5,425 nucleotides of DNA, taken from the NCBI GenBank assembly GCA_031254675.1, contig JAIRTV010000040.1:1-5425 (forward strand), read 5' to 3'. The number at the start of each line of letters is the position of its first letter. Position 1 is the first letter of the stretch. The DNA comes from Planctomycetaceae bacterium. Lineage in GTDB: Bacteria > Planctomycetota > Planctomycetia > Pirellulales > Thermoguttaceae. The notes under the pieces were generated by a model. It ran no database searches. It saw only the letters and a list, made by a program, of their open reading frames with translations, and had not been told where the DNA came from. The translations under genes and the position numbers were made by a program. This document shows, in pieces, positions 1-5,425 of the stretch.

Positions 1-49
1 CATCGGCTTTTTGACATTCCGCCAGAAAATAATCGAATTGAGTCGTCAT
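1..49 (-). CDS. Possible 5' end of a leftward gene of unknown function (partial)
   Basis: On the minus strand an ATG at 49-47 opens a frame that stays open to the window edge and reads MTTQFDYFLAECQKAD. The peptide looks like an ordinary soluble N-terminus: it is charged, with no signal peptide and no membrane segment. No Shine-Dalgarno sequence precedes the ATG (the upstream minus-strand sequence is T-rich), which is also true of the membrane protein gene elsewhere in the window. Sixteen open codons are weak evidence by themselves. The call rests on the protein-like composition and on the AT-rich, gene-poor sequence that begins just upstream of it. I do not recognise the family. If real, the gene is transcribed away from the epimerase-like gene, and the 50-768 gap is then a divergent intergenic region. 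Confidence 0.35.
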   Translation of the reverse strand, partial: MTTQFDYFLAECQKAD

Positions 50-315
50 AACGAAACAGTGAAAAATAAAATTTGGAAATCAATAAATTCCAGTTTAACA
101 TATTGCCGCGTTTGGCAAATACTCCAGCAAACAAATATTAAAATCGCCCAATTTTCGAAAAGCAAAATATTGAACGCTTACAAATATTGTTTATCAATAG
201 AAAACAGATTTTATCACGGGTTGCCGCAAAATCAATAGAAAGAGGTATTCCTTAAAAAGGTATTTTTGTAATAATCGATGAAATTTTGGAGTGTCGGGAA
301 TTGGTTGGCAATTAT

Positions 316-427
316 GCCCCTGCTTTCGGCTGGCAATTAGATTCCAAATCGCTTAGCAATACAAATTGCTGTCCAAAAACAGGGGCTGGTCGGCTATCGC
401 CAACGTGATGTTTCGGCGAAACATCAC
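316..427 (-). other. Cluster of inverted repeats, possible structured RNA or relic of a repeat element
   Basis: Four complementary pairs lie in order within 112 bases. GCCCCTG (316-322) pairs with CAGGGGC (380-386) as a 7-bp stem. This encloses AGCAAT/ATTGCT (355-360/365-370) with a 4-base loop. Next comes GTCGGC/GCCAAC (389-394/399-404) with a 4-base loop, and directly abutting it GTGATGTTTC/GAAACATCAC (405-414/418-427), a perfect 10-bp stem with a 3-base loop. The 389-404 stem is complete only when read on the minus strand, where the odd pair becomes G-U rather than C-A, so a minus-strand RNA is favoured. I recognise no Rfam-type family, and no T-run follows on either strand. It may equally be a degraded mobile repeat. 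Confidence 0.4.
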
Positions 428-508
428 CTACCTTTCAGGTAACATCACCTACCTTTTAACATCACCCACCTTTTAACATCATCTACCTTTTAACATTATC
501 TACCTTTT
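420..508. repeat. 17-bp tandem repeat, five units
   Basis: The consensus unit is AACATCACCTACCTTTT. Units start at 420, 441, 458, 475 and 492. The last four have an exact 17-base period, while the first is 21 bases long because it carries CAGG near its end. From left to right the units collect C/T changes in the core: CACCTACC, CACCTACC, CACCCACC, CATCTACC, TATCTACC. The period is not a multiple of three and no frame stays open across the array, so it is not coding. There are no unique spacers between units, so it is not a CRISPR. The first unit overlaps the right arm of the hairpin at 405-427, whose left arm is the reverse complement of the unit's AACATCAC. Confidence 0.85.
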
Positions 509-615
509 GATAATTCACCTGAACAATAATCACTTGAAAATTTCTATTTATTTCAGCAACCACGCGAGGAACGCGAGGGAATAATTACGAAAACTAGATA
601 ATTTCCAAAAAGGTA

Positions 616-644
616 TTGCAATTATATTGACGGTGTGTTAAACT
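616..644 (+). promoter_or_regulatory. Weak sigma70-like promoter candidate for the epimerase-like gene
   Basis: TTGCAA (616-621) and TAAACT (639-644) each match the -35 and -10 consensus at four of six positions and are separated by 17 bases. Transcription would start near 651 and give a leader of roughly 118 bases before the ATG at 769. In AT-rich sequence such matches arise easily by chance, so this is only the best candidate in the region. Confidence 0.25.
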
Positions 645-754
645 CTACCGCCTGATTGGTTAAGCTAATTAGATCAAATCACATGACTAAAACCATTTGG
701 TAAAATCCATTCGCTCAAATCAGTCATCGTCTGTTTTAACCCCAATTGTTCCAC

Positions 755-760
755 AAGGAG
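755..760 (+). promoter_or_regulatory. Shine-Dalgarno site that fixes the start at 769
   Basis: AAGGAG lies 8 bases before the ATG at 769, which is ideal spacing. It favours this start over an in-frame GTG 24 codons upstream (697), which has no such site and would place extra polar sequence ahead of the Tat signal. Confidence 0.8.
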
Positions 761-768
761 AAAATTTC

Positions 769-1653
769 ATGACAACACGACGCGAAATGTTACGCAATAC
801 CGCCTTGCTCGGTAGTGCCGCTCTGTTGGGATCGTCCATGTTGACTTCCGCTTCAGCACAAGAAGTCGCCGCAGATCAAAACAAAATCTATGCCGTTATG
901 CTCGGCTGGAAAATCGGTCCCCAAATCTATTCATTCAATCGATTTCCATTCGATGAAGCCATTAAAAAAGTTCAGGCTTGCGGTGTTTCAAGTTTTGAAT
1001 TGTTTAGCGGACAAAAATTGTCGAAAACGAGCAATGTTCGAGTGGGACCCGATTTGCTCAAACCCGCCAATAAAGACGCCTTCAAACTGTTTCGCGAACT
1101 CATCGCCGAAACCGAATGTGTTCCGCACGCCATGGGCGTCTGCCCCGGCAATCGCGAACATTTTGACTTCGCCGCCGCAGTCGGTATTTCCGTACTCAAT
1201 TGCGAACCCGGCTTCGACAAATTGGCAGACGTCAATAAATTAGCCGACGAATACCGAATCAGTGTCGGGTTGCACAATCATCCCAAACCTTCCATCTATT
1301 GGGATCCGCAAATTGTTCTCGATCATCTCAAGGATTGCAGTACCCGTATTGGGGCATGTTGCGACACCGGACATTGGTATCGAAGCGGGTTAGACCCACT
1401 CGAATGTGTTAAAAAATTCAAAGGACGAATCGTTAGTTTTCATATCAAAGACCTAAATGAACAAAAACGCGATGTTCCACTCGGTAAAGGCGTTTGCAAA
1501 ATCGGCGAAATTTTGAAAGAATGCGCCACGCAGTATGTCAACGCCCCGTTCTCAATTGAGTACGAATCCGATTGGGACAACAACCAACCCTTGGTCGCCG
1601 AAGGTATCCGGTTCTTCCGGCAAACCGCCAAAACCATCGTCCAAGAATCATAA
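769..1653 (+). CDS. Tat-exported sugar phosphate isomerase/epimerase-like TIM-barrel protein
   Basis: A protein of 294 residues. Residues 1-30 form a twin-arginine (Tat) signal: TRREMLR at 3-9, a hydrophobic stretch (about 11-26), then ASA followed by QE, with cleavage expected after residue 30. The mature part resembles the xylose isomerase-like / AP endonuclease 2 TIM-barrel family (PF01261 type), whose members isomerise or epimerise sugars or cleave modified DNA. Likely divalent-metal ligands are E77 (SFELF), the H169-N170-H171 region, D199 with H202 (CCDTGHW), H225 (SFHIKD) and E264 (SIEYE). All lie at the expected strand ends, so the site looks intact. The length suits the small exported members common in planctomycetes and Bacteroidetes. 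Export suggests periplasmic action on carbohydrate, but the substrate cannot be read from the sequence. The gene appears monocistronic: it has its own ribosome binding site, and 217 bases plus a palindrome follow it. Confidence 0.88.
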   Translation: MTTRREMLRNTALLGSAALLGSSMLTSASAQEVAADQNKIYAVMLGWKIGPQIYSFNRFPFDEAIKKVQACGVSSFELFSGQKLSKTSNVRVGPDLLKPANKDAFKLFRELIAETECVPHAMGVCPGNREHFDFAAAVGISVLNCEPGFDKLADVNKLADEYRISVGLHNHPKPSIYWDPQIVLDHLKDCSTRIGACCDTGHWYRSGLDPLECVKKFKGRIVSFHIKDLNEQKRDVPLGKGVCKIGEILKECATQYVNAPFSIEYESDWDNNQPLVAEGIRFFRQTAKTIVQES

Positions 1654-1701
1654 AAAAAAGCAACATCAATGATGTATAAAATTGTTGTTACGTAATATAG
1701 T

Positions 1702-1731
1702 CGTAGAGATGTAATAGATTGCGTCTCTACG
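1702..1731. repeat. Near-perfect palindrome with GTAGAGA ends, dispersed-repeat type
   Basis: The arms GTAGAGATGTAAT (1703-1715) and ATTGCGTCTCTAC (1718-1730) pair along all 13 positions, with only two G-T wobbles, around a 2-base centre. An extra C-G pair at 1702/1731 closes the stem. The strong hairpin lies 48 bases after the epimerase-like stop and is followed by T-rich sequence without a clean T-run. It might therefore help end transcription, but it does not look like a standard intrinsic terminator. A related but more decayed hairpin sits at 4497-4525, which points to a dispersed palindromic repeat family. Confidence 0.65.
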
Positions 1732-1740
1732 GTTAATTTA

Positions 1741-1783
1741 TTGCTCTTGCCGAACAGTTGTTACACTTATCGCTCCAGAGCAA
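1741..1783 (+). other. Inverted repeat in the leader of the S1-domain gene
   Basis: TTGCTCT (1741-1747) and AGAGCAA (1777-1783) are perfect 7-base complements separated by 29 bases, about 90 bases before the ATG at 1871. They could form a hairpin in the mRNA leader. In Enterobacteria, ribosomal protein S1 represses its own translation through leader structure, so a regulatory role is conceivable, but nothing here shows it. I find no good promoter between 1733 and 1870. Confidence 0.3.
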
Positions 1784-1870
1784 AAAAACAAATCGCAACA
1801 AATATAAAAATCGTATCAAAATCCCTGAAATATTAACAGCAATTTTTTAGAGAGGACTTGCTTTACGTTC

Positions 1871-3610
1871 ATGGGAGTTGCCCAATGGGGCAAAGAAAAA
1901 ATGTTATTTTCGTATTTCCAAATTTTGTCTAAAATTACTTGCAATTCTATGACCGCAGAACCTGATCATTCCGAACATCGTATTTCTGATTCTGTTCCAT
2001 CTTCGCCCCGTAAACGTCTGATTGGTTCCCAACGGAATCCTGATGCCTACCGCCCCAAACCGAATATTCCTGTTGTCGGCGAGGAACAGACACCGAGGAA
2101 AACAGAAACGGATTCGCCGGAAAAAATCGAAACCGGAAACAATGTCACTCCACCAACAACCACGAATATTGTTGAAAATAACGTTGATCATCTTGATGAA
2201 CAACCGGATCGTTTTGACGAAAACGGAGAAAAATTGTTACCCAATATTCCGGTTGTTGCCGCGAATCGAGTTCCTGTTCCGAAAATTCGTGCCGGCAAAA
2301 TGTCGGACGATCTGGAAGAAGAATTTAACGCGGTTTTTAATGGTGAATCGCTCGGCGAATCGCTTGACGCCTTGATGAAGAAATCGGAAACGGTTGCCGA
2401 TCAGGAAGTTTTGGAACCGGAAACAAAAATCAATGCAACCGTTATTTCGCGTCATGGCGATAGTGTTTTTCTTGATCTTGGCGCACGAGAACAAGGTGTG
2501 GTTTCTCTCAAGATGTTTGCTACGGACAGCGAACCGCAACCCGGACAATCATTGGAAGTTACGGTTGTTCGTTTCATGCCGGAAGAAGGACTGTATGATG
2601 TTTCTGTACCGTTAGCCGCTGCGGATGTTCGTGATTGGTCGCAAGTTCACGAAGGAATGGTTGTCGAAGCAAAAATTACAAAAACCAACAGCGGCGGTTT
2701 GGAATGTGAAGTCAATCGGTTGCGTGGATTTATTCCGATTAGTCAGATTGAATTGTTCCGTGTTGAGGATACGGAACAATATGTCGGTCAAAAATTGACC
2801 TGTCTTGTCGAAGAAGTCAATCCCGAACGACGCAATCTGGTTTTGAGTCGCCGCGCCTTGTTAAATCAGGAACGCGAAGAAAAACAAAAAACTCTTTTCG
2901 CCGAACTCGAAGTTGGGCAAATTCATGAAGGGTTGGTACGGAAAATAATTGATGCGGGAGCGTTTGTTGATCTTGGCGGTGTGGACGGCTTTATTCCGAT
3001 CGGTGCTTTGGCATGGGGACGAATCAATCATCCAAGCGATGTGTTGACCGAAGGAACACGTGTGAAAGTTCGAATTGCCAAAATTGACGAAACAACTCAT
3101 CGCATTTCCCTTATTTATCGCGACGACGCTTCCAATCCTTGGTCGAATATTTCCGAACGCTTTCAAGAAAAAACATTGGCACGCGGGAAAGTTACGAAAA
3201 TCATGGATTTTGGCGCGTTTGTTGAGTTGATGCCCGGCGTTGAAGGGTTGGTGCATATTAGCGAATTGTCCACGAAACGAATTGCGCATGTTCGGGAAGT
3301 GGTTAAAGAAGGCGAATGGGTCGATGTTTATATTTTGTCCATTAATTCCGAGACAAAACGAATTGCCTTATCCATCAAACAAGCCGTTTCGGAATTGCCG
3401 GAAACGGAATTTGTATCGGAAAACACCGCAAACGGCGAGGAGAACAATAGCACAGACAATGTTACCGATCATACTGCGAAATCAGAATCCAAAAAATCGG
3501 AACCGGTTCAATCGGCGTTGAAAATTAAAAATCCTCACAAAGGTCCCCTCAAAGGCGGAATTGGTCAATCAACCGGCGGTGAAACATTCGGATTAAAATG
3601 GTCACAATGA
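1871..3610 (+). CDS. Four-domain S1 RNA-binding protein (ribosomal protein S1-like, rpsA type)
   Basis: A protein of 579 residues with four S1 (OB-fold) RNA-binding domains at about 185-247, 259-329, 347-416 and 434-504. Domain 4 is the most canonical (DFGAFVEL, PGVEGLVHISELS, RIALSIK). Domain 3 has DAGAFVDLGGVDGFIPI. Domain 2 ends in the LVLSRR typical of bacterial S1 proteins. Domain 1 is the most divergent. The first ~180 residues are polar, Pro/Asn/Glu-rich and probably disordered, with PNIPVV at 64-69 and again at 124-129. The Ser/Glu/Lys-rich tail ends in a glycine-rich segment and FGLKW. Members bind mRNA at the ribosome or act in other RNA processes. Four domains resemble Gram-positive S1-like proteins rather than the six of E. 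coli. The start is uncertain: the ATG at 1871 is the first in the open frame, with GAGAGGA 14 bases upstream. An ATG at 1949 (MTAEPDHSEH) would remove 26 atypical Cys/Trp/Phe-containing residues but has no Shine-Dalgarno site. Confidence 0.9.
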   Translation: MGVAQWGKEKMLFSYFQILSKITCNSMTAEPDHSEHRISDSVPSSPRKRLIGSQRNPDAYRPKPNIPVVGEEQTPRKTETDSPEKIETGNNVTPPTTTNIVENNVDHLDEQPDRFDENGEKLLPNIPVVAANRVPVPKIRAGKMSDDLEEEFNAVFNGESLGESLDALMKKSETVADQEVLEPETKINATVISRHGDSVFLDLGAREQGVVSLKMFATDSEPQPGQSLEVTVVRFMPEEGLYDVSVPLAAADVRDWSQVHEGMVVEAKITKTNSGGLECEVNRLRGFIPISQIELFRVEDTEQYVGQKLTCLVEEVNPERRNLVLSRRALLNQEREEKQKTLFAELEVGQIHEGLVRKIIDAGAFVDLGGVDGFIPIGALAWGRINHPSDVLTEGTRVKVRIAKIDETTHRISLIYRDDASNPWSNISERFQEKTLARGKVTKIMDFGAFVELMPGVEGLVHISELSTKRIAHVREVVKEGEWVDVYILSINSETKRIALSIKQAVSELPETEFVSENTANGEENNSTDNVTDHTAKSESKKSEPVQSALKIKNPHKGPLKGGIGQSTGGETFGLKWSQ

Positions 3611-3654
3611 TTCAGATTGTCGTCGGATTCAGATTGTAGATTGTCGTCGCGACA
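3609..3654. repeat. Short direct repeats and small hairpin in the convergent gap
   Basis: GATTCAGATTGT occurs at 3609-3620 (overlapping the S1 stop codon) and at 3626-3637. AGATTGTCGTCG occurs at 3614-3625 and 3638-3649. Nearly the whole gap between the two convergent genes is thus built of one repeated motif. TGTCG/CGACA (3642-3646/3650-3654) forms a small hairpin with a TCG loop. An A-run follows it on the plus strand, so it is not a standard terminator for the S1 gene, and no T-run follows it in the minus direction either. Confidence 0.6.
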
Positions 3655-3668
3655 CAAAAAAATATCAA

Positions 3669-4358
3669 TTAACGAAAGAGGTCGGCTTCGATGTGATAGG
3701 GGAGTTCTCCGTAACGAAATTCTGGATTAACGTACAGTTCGCCGCCGATGTGGACGGCACGTGTGCGAAACGGAACTCGCAAATCGCCGACACAATGAAC
3801 GCTGACCATATCAAACGGATTCTGTTCAGGAGAGCAGAATTTACAATGGGCAACAGTTCGCACTAACATAAAATTTTCGATTCCGGCGAGTTGTCGTCCC
3901 GGATACATGAAACCGCGAACATAAATTTTTCGATGTTCTTTGGCGATTTCTAAAATATGTTCCGGTAATTTATTTGTTTTTGGGTCGGGTCGGAGGTCTA
4001 AAAACTTGACGGCGGTATAACCGTAAGGAATACTGAAATAATAATTCCATATTCCCCAACCGGCGGCAACAAATCCCAGAACGAGCGAAAAAACAATTCC
4101 AGCCAATGCAAAATTTCGACCGGTATAATCGAAGGGACACGATAAAATTCGGTACAGTCCAAACAGTCCGCAAACGGATCCGATTAACGGGCAAATCACA
4201 AACCAGTTACTTAAAAACATTAGCGGCGTAAAAAGCGAAAAAATAAACGCAATAACCGCCAACACGCTAATTGCTCGATAACCCACCGTAATTCCGGTTG
4301 ATTTGATTTCTTCTTTTGAAACCGTACTTAATGACTGATCAAATTCTTGTAATGACAT
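3669..4358 (-). CDS. Membrane protein with DUF4190-like N-terminus and DUF3299-like C-terminal domain
   Basis: A protein of 229 residues. After a short polar N-terminus come three hydrophobic segments at about 28-50, 52-72 and 83-105. Their pattern, with TGRNFALAGIVFSLVLG at 79-95, resembles DUF4190-type membrane modules. Residues ~112-229 form a soluble domain: a KIYVRGFMYPG segment (144-154), FMLVR (163-167), then HCKFCSP (171-177) and FDMVSVHC. This recalls the DUF3299 family, often seen in planctomycetes. C172 and C175 (CxxC) with H171 could bind a metal or be redox-active; this is inferred from spacing only. No catalytic function is known to me, and the family names come from memory of consensus patterns. 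The ATG at 4358 lacks a good Shine-Dalgarno site. The gene converges with the S1 gene and has its own promoter candidate, so it need not be cotranscribed with the glycosyltransferase upstream. Confidence 0.82.
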   Translation of the reverse strand: MSLQEFDQSLSTVSKEEIKSTGITVGYRAISVLAVIAFIFSLFTPLMFLSNWFVICPLIGSVCGLFGLYRILSCPFDYTGRNFALAGIVFSLVLGFVAAGWGIWNYYFSIPYGYTAVKFLDLRPDPKTNKLPEHILEIAKEHRKIYVRGFMYPGRQLAGIENFMLVRTVAHCKFCSPEQNPFDMVSVHCVGDLRVPFRTRAVHIGGELYVNPEFRYGELPYHIEADLFR

Positions 4359-4413
4359 TTATGAATATTCCGAATTAAATAAACGATCAAATTTAACCTT
4401 TGATAAGTTTTAG

Positions 4414-4442
4414 AATTTACACAAAAAAAAGATCGAAGTCAA
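4414..4442 (-). promoter_or_regulatory. Sigma70-like promoter for the DUF4190/DUF3299-like gene
   Basis: Read on the minus strand, TTGACT (4442-4437, five of six matches to the -35) and TAAATT (4419-4414, four of six to the -10) are separated by exactly 17 bases. The spacer contains a run of eight T. Transcription would begin near 4407, leaving a leader of about 50 bases before the ATG at 4358. Position, spacing and orientation all fit. Confidence 0.5.
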
Positions 4443-4496
4443 CCGGAATCGTTGAAATTTTCAATTTATTTCACGGATAAATTATTCTGCCCTTTT

Positions 4497-4525
4497 GCAG
4501 GGACATACAGTCATTGTGTCTCTAC
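4497..4525. repeat. Decayed second copy of the GTAGAGA palindrome
   Basis: The left arm from 4497 (GCAGGGACATA) and the right arm up to 4525 (TGTGTCTCTAC) form an imperfect hairpin with one mismatch and two wobbles in the first eleven positions. Read on the minus strand, the right arm is GTAGAGACACAAT. This differs at one position from GTAGAGACGCAAT, the corresponding arm of the palindrome at 1702-1731. It lies 52 bases beyond the glycosyltransferase stop codon, the same kind of place (just downstream of a gene) as the first copy. Confidence 0.5.
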
Positions 4526-4576
4526 AAGCGACGATGTTTCAGTAGCAATTTCGGAGTTTGGGCAGTTGTTCGTTAC

Positions 4577-5425
4577 CTACCAGTTTCGTCGCCATTGATT
4601 ACGAAATTTCCGAAAAACGATTTCAAACCGGCGCAAAGCTATGTAAACAGTGTTTTCAATAGCGGCGAGTCGTGATCCCAACAGCGCAAAATAAAATATT
4701 TTGACATGGCGTTTGAGTTTATTGTTTTGTAGCAAATATTCTTGTTCGTCCTGATTTATTTGTTGTTTTACCGCACGCAGATATTCTTTTCTTCTGTCGG
4801 ATGGTAAATTACAGTAACCGGAACGTAACTTTGTTAATTTTTTATACAAAAACAATGTTTTCCATTCACCGTGATAATGACCGGTTTCTTTCAACATTTT
4901 TCCAATAAGATCATACGCCGCCGGATATTCCGCGATATATTTTTGTGACGGTTCATGTGAGATAGAAAACGGATTGATACGGTAATGATACATTACTTCC
5001 GGCAACAAAAACATTTTGGGGTTATGAACCAATGCTTTCCAGGTCATGAAAATATCTTCGGCGGAGTAACTGGCAGGACATTGAATGTTGTTATCCAAAA
5101 GAAAACGTGATCGCCATAGTTTGAGCCAAATCGCATCATAATTCAATAATAACATTAAATAATCGTTTCGGGTTAGCCAGCGTTTTTCACTTGATTTTGG
5201 TGGTTTACTATTTTGTCGAGATGAAGATTTGGATTGCTGATCATGGAGATAATACATTCGATCACAAAGAAAATGGGTCATATCTACTTGTTCTGCATCC
5301 GCAATAGCAACCGTTTTTTCACAAAGATCAAGTTCGATTATATCATCACTATCTACGAACAACGTGTATTCTCCTTTGATGAATGGATAGGCGGCATTTC
5401 TTGCAGCGGCAACACCTGCATTTTT
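4577..5425 (-). CDS. Family 2 glycosyltransferase, C-terminal part (5' end outside the window)
   Basis: The frame is open from the right edge to the TAG at 4577-4579 and gives 282 residues; the N-terminus and real start lie beyond 5425. The first visible residues, KNAGVAAARNAA, followed by GEYTLFVDSDD (about 18-28), are the hallmark of GT-A fold family 2 glycosyltransferases. The N-x-G-...-ARN segment leads to the DxD-type metal/nucleotide-sugar site. A SAEDIFMTWKAL segment (about 121-132) supplies the acidic ED pair usual for the catalytic base region, and VMYHYRINPFSIS (about 144-156) is the typical strand after it. A Ser/Lys-rich stretch (about 64-82) looks like a loop insertion. The tail is basic and moderately hydrophobic, with no clear membrane helix. 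Such enzymes add sugars to capsule, O-antigen or other surface glycans; donor and acceptor cannot be told. The gap to the next gene on the same strand is 218 bases. Confidence 0.9.
   Translation of the reverse strand, partial: KNAGVAAARNAAYPFIKGEYTLFVDSDDIIELDLCEKTVAIADAEQVDMTHFLCDRMYYLHDQQSKSSSRQNSKPPKSSEKRWLTRNDYLMLLLNYDAIWLKLWRSRFLLDNNIQCPASYSAEDIFMTWKALVHNPKMFLLPEVMYHYRINPFSISHEPSQKYIAEYPAAYDLIGKMLKETGHYHGEWKTLFLYKKLTKLRSGYCNLPSDRRKEYLRAVKQQINQDEQEYLLQNNKLKRHVKIFYFALLGSRLAAIENTVYIALRRFEIVFRKFRNQWRRNW

Larger units (their letters stand above)
50..768. other. Long intergenic region, non-coding but repeat-bearing
   Basis: About 720 bases without a convincing gene. The left part (50-300) is very AT-rich and nothing structured stands out there. 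A plus-strand open frame from a TTG at 11 to 238 is rich in Lys, Asn and Ile, has no ribosome binding site and resembles no family I know, so I treat it as chance. The middle (316-508) holds the inverted repeat cluster and the 17-bp tandem repeat listed separately. At 562-579 a 9-base unit ACGCGAGGR occurs twice in tandem. The 11-mer AAAAAGGTATT occurs at 254-264 and again at 607-617. The right end carries the promoter candidate and ribosome binding site of the next gene. No tRNA or rRNA is recognisable. Confidence 0.7.

Noticed and set aside
11..238. Plus-strand open frame of 75 codons from a TTG
   Set aside because: No ribosome binding site, Lys/Asn/Ile-rich composition expected of AT-rich non-coding DNA, no recognisable motif, and it overlaps the more protein-like minus-strand start at 49.
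300..430. tRNA or known riboswitch
   Set aside because: The stems do not form a cloverleaf, there is no T-loop or anticodon pattern, and no riboswitch core that I recognise is present.
420..508. CRISPR array
   Set aside because: The units are 17 bases long, directly abutting, without unique spacers, and no cas gene is present.
697..768. Upstream extension of the epimerase-like gene to a GTG at 697
   Set aside because: It would put 24 polar residues ahead of the Tat signal; the ATG at 769 has a strong AAGGAG at ideal spacing.
2861..3289. Minus-strand open frame of 142 codons inside the S1 gene
   Set aside because: It is the antisense shadow of a clear S1-domain coding region and has no family resemblance; the same applies to the other open frames lying inside the four main genes.
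3642..3660. Intrinsic terminator between the convergent genes
   Set aside because: The stem has only 5 bp, and it is followed by A residues on the plus strand and by no T-run on the minus strand.

Overview
The window looks like chromosomal DNA of a moderately AT-rich bacterium, most likely a planctomycete (Planctomycetota, perhaps Pirellulales-like). This is inferred from the gene repertoire and not proved by a marker gene. The pointers are a Tat-exported sugar phosphate isomerase/epimerase-type TIM barrel, a four-domain S1 RNA-binding protein with long disordered ends, a small membrane protein joining a DUF4190-like three-helix part to a DUF3299-like domain, weak or absent Shine-Dalgarno sites at several genes, and wide intergenic gaps. 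I see no phage, plasmid, CRISPR, toxin-antitoxin or transposase gene.

Layout, left to right. At 1-49 the first codons of a possible leftward gene enter the window. Positions 50-768 hold no convincing gene. They do hold a cluster of inverted repeats (316-427), which abuts a 17-bp tandem repeat (420-508), and then a weak promoter and a clear ribosome binding site for the first complete gene. 769-1653 (+) is the Tat-exported epimerase-like protein. The gap 1654-1870 carries a near-perfect palindrome (1702-1731) and a looser inverted repeat. 1871-3610 (+) is the S1-domain protein. A 58-base convergent gap made of short direct repeats separates it from 3669-4358 (-), the DUF4190/DUF3299-like membrane protein, which has a good candidate promoter of its own at 4414-4442. 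The gap 4359-4576 contains an imperfect hairpin with the same arm sequence as the palindrome at 1702. 4577-5425 (-) is the 3' part of a family 2 glycosyltransferase that continues beyond the right edge.

The genes do not form an evident pathway. Their functions differ (carbohydrate chemistry outside the cytoplasm, translation or RNA binding, an unknown membrane function, glycan synthesis), the spacing is wide, and only the two right-hand genes share a direction. No previously undescribed multi-gene system is visible. The parts most worth a second look are the non-coding ones: the hairpin cluster with decaying tandem repeats at 316-508, and the palindromic repeat present in two separate gaps.
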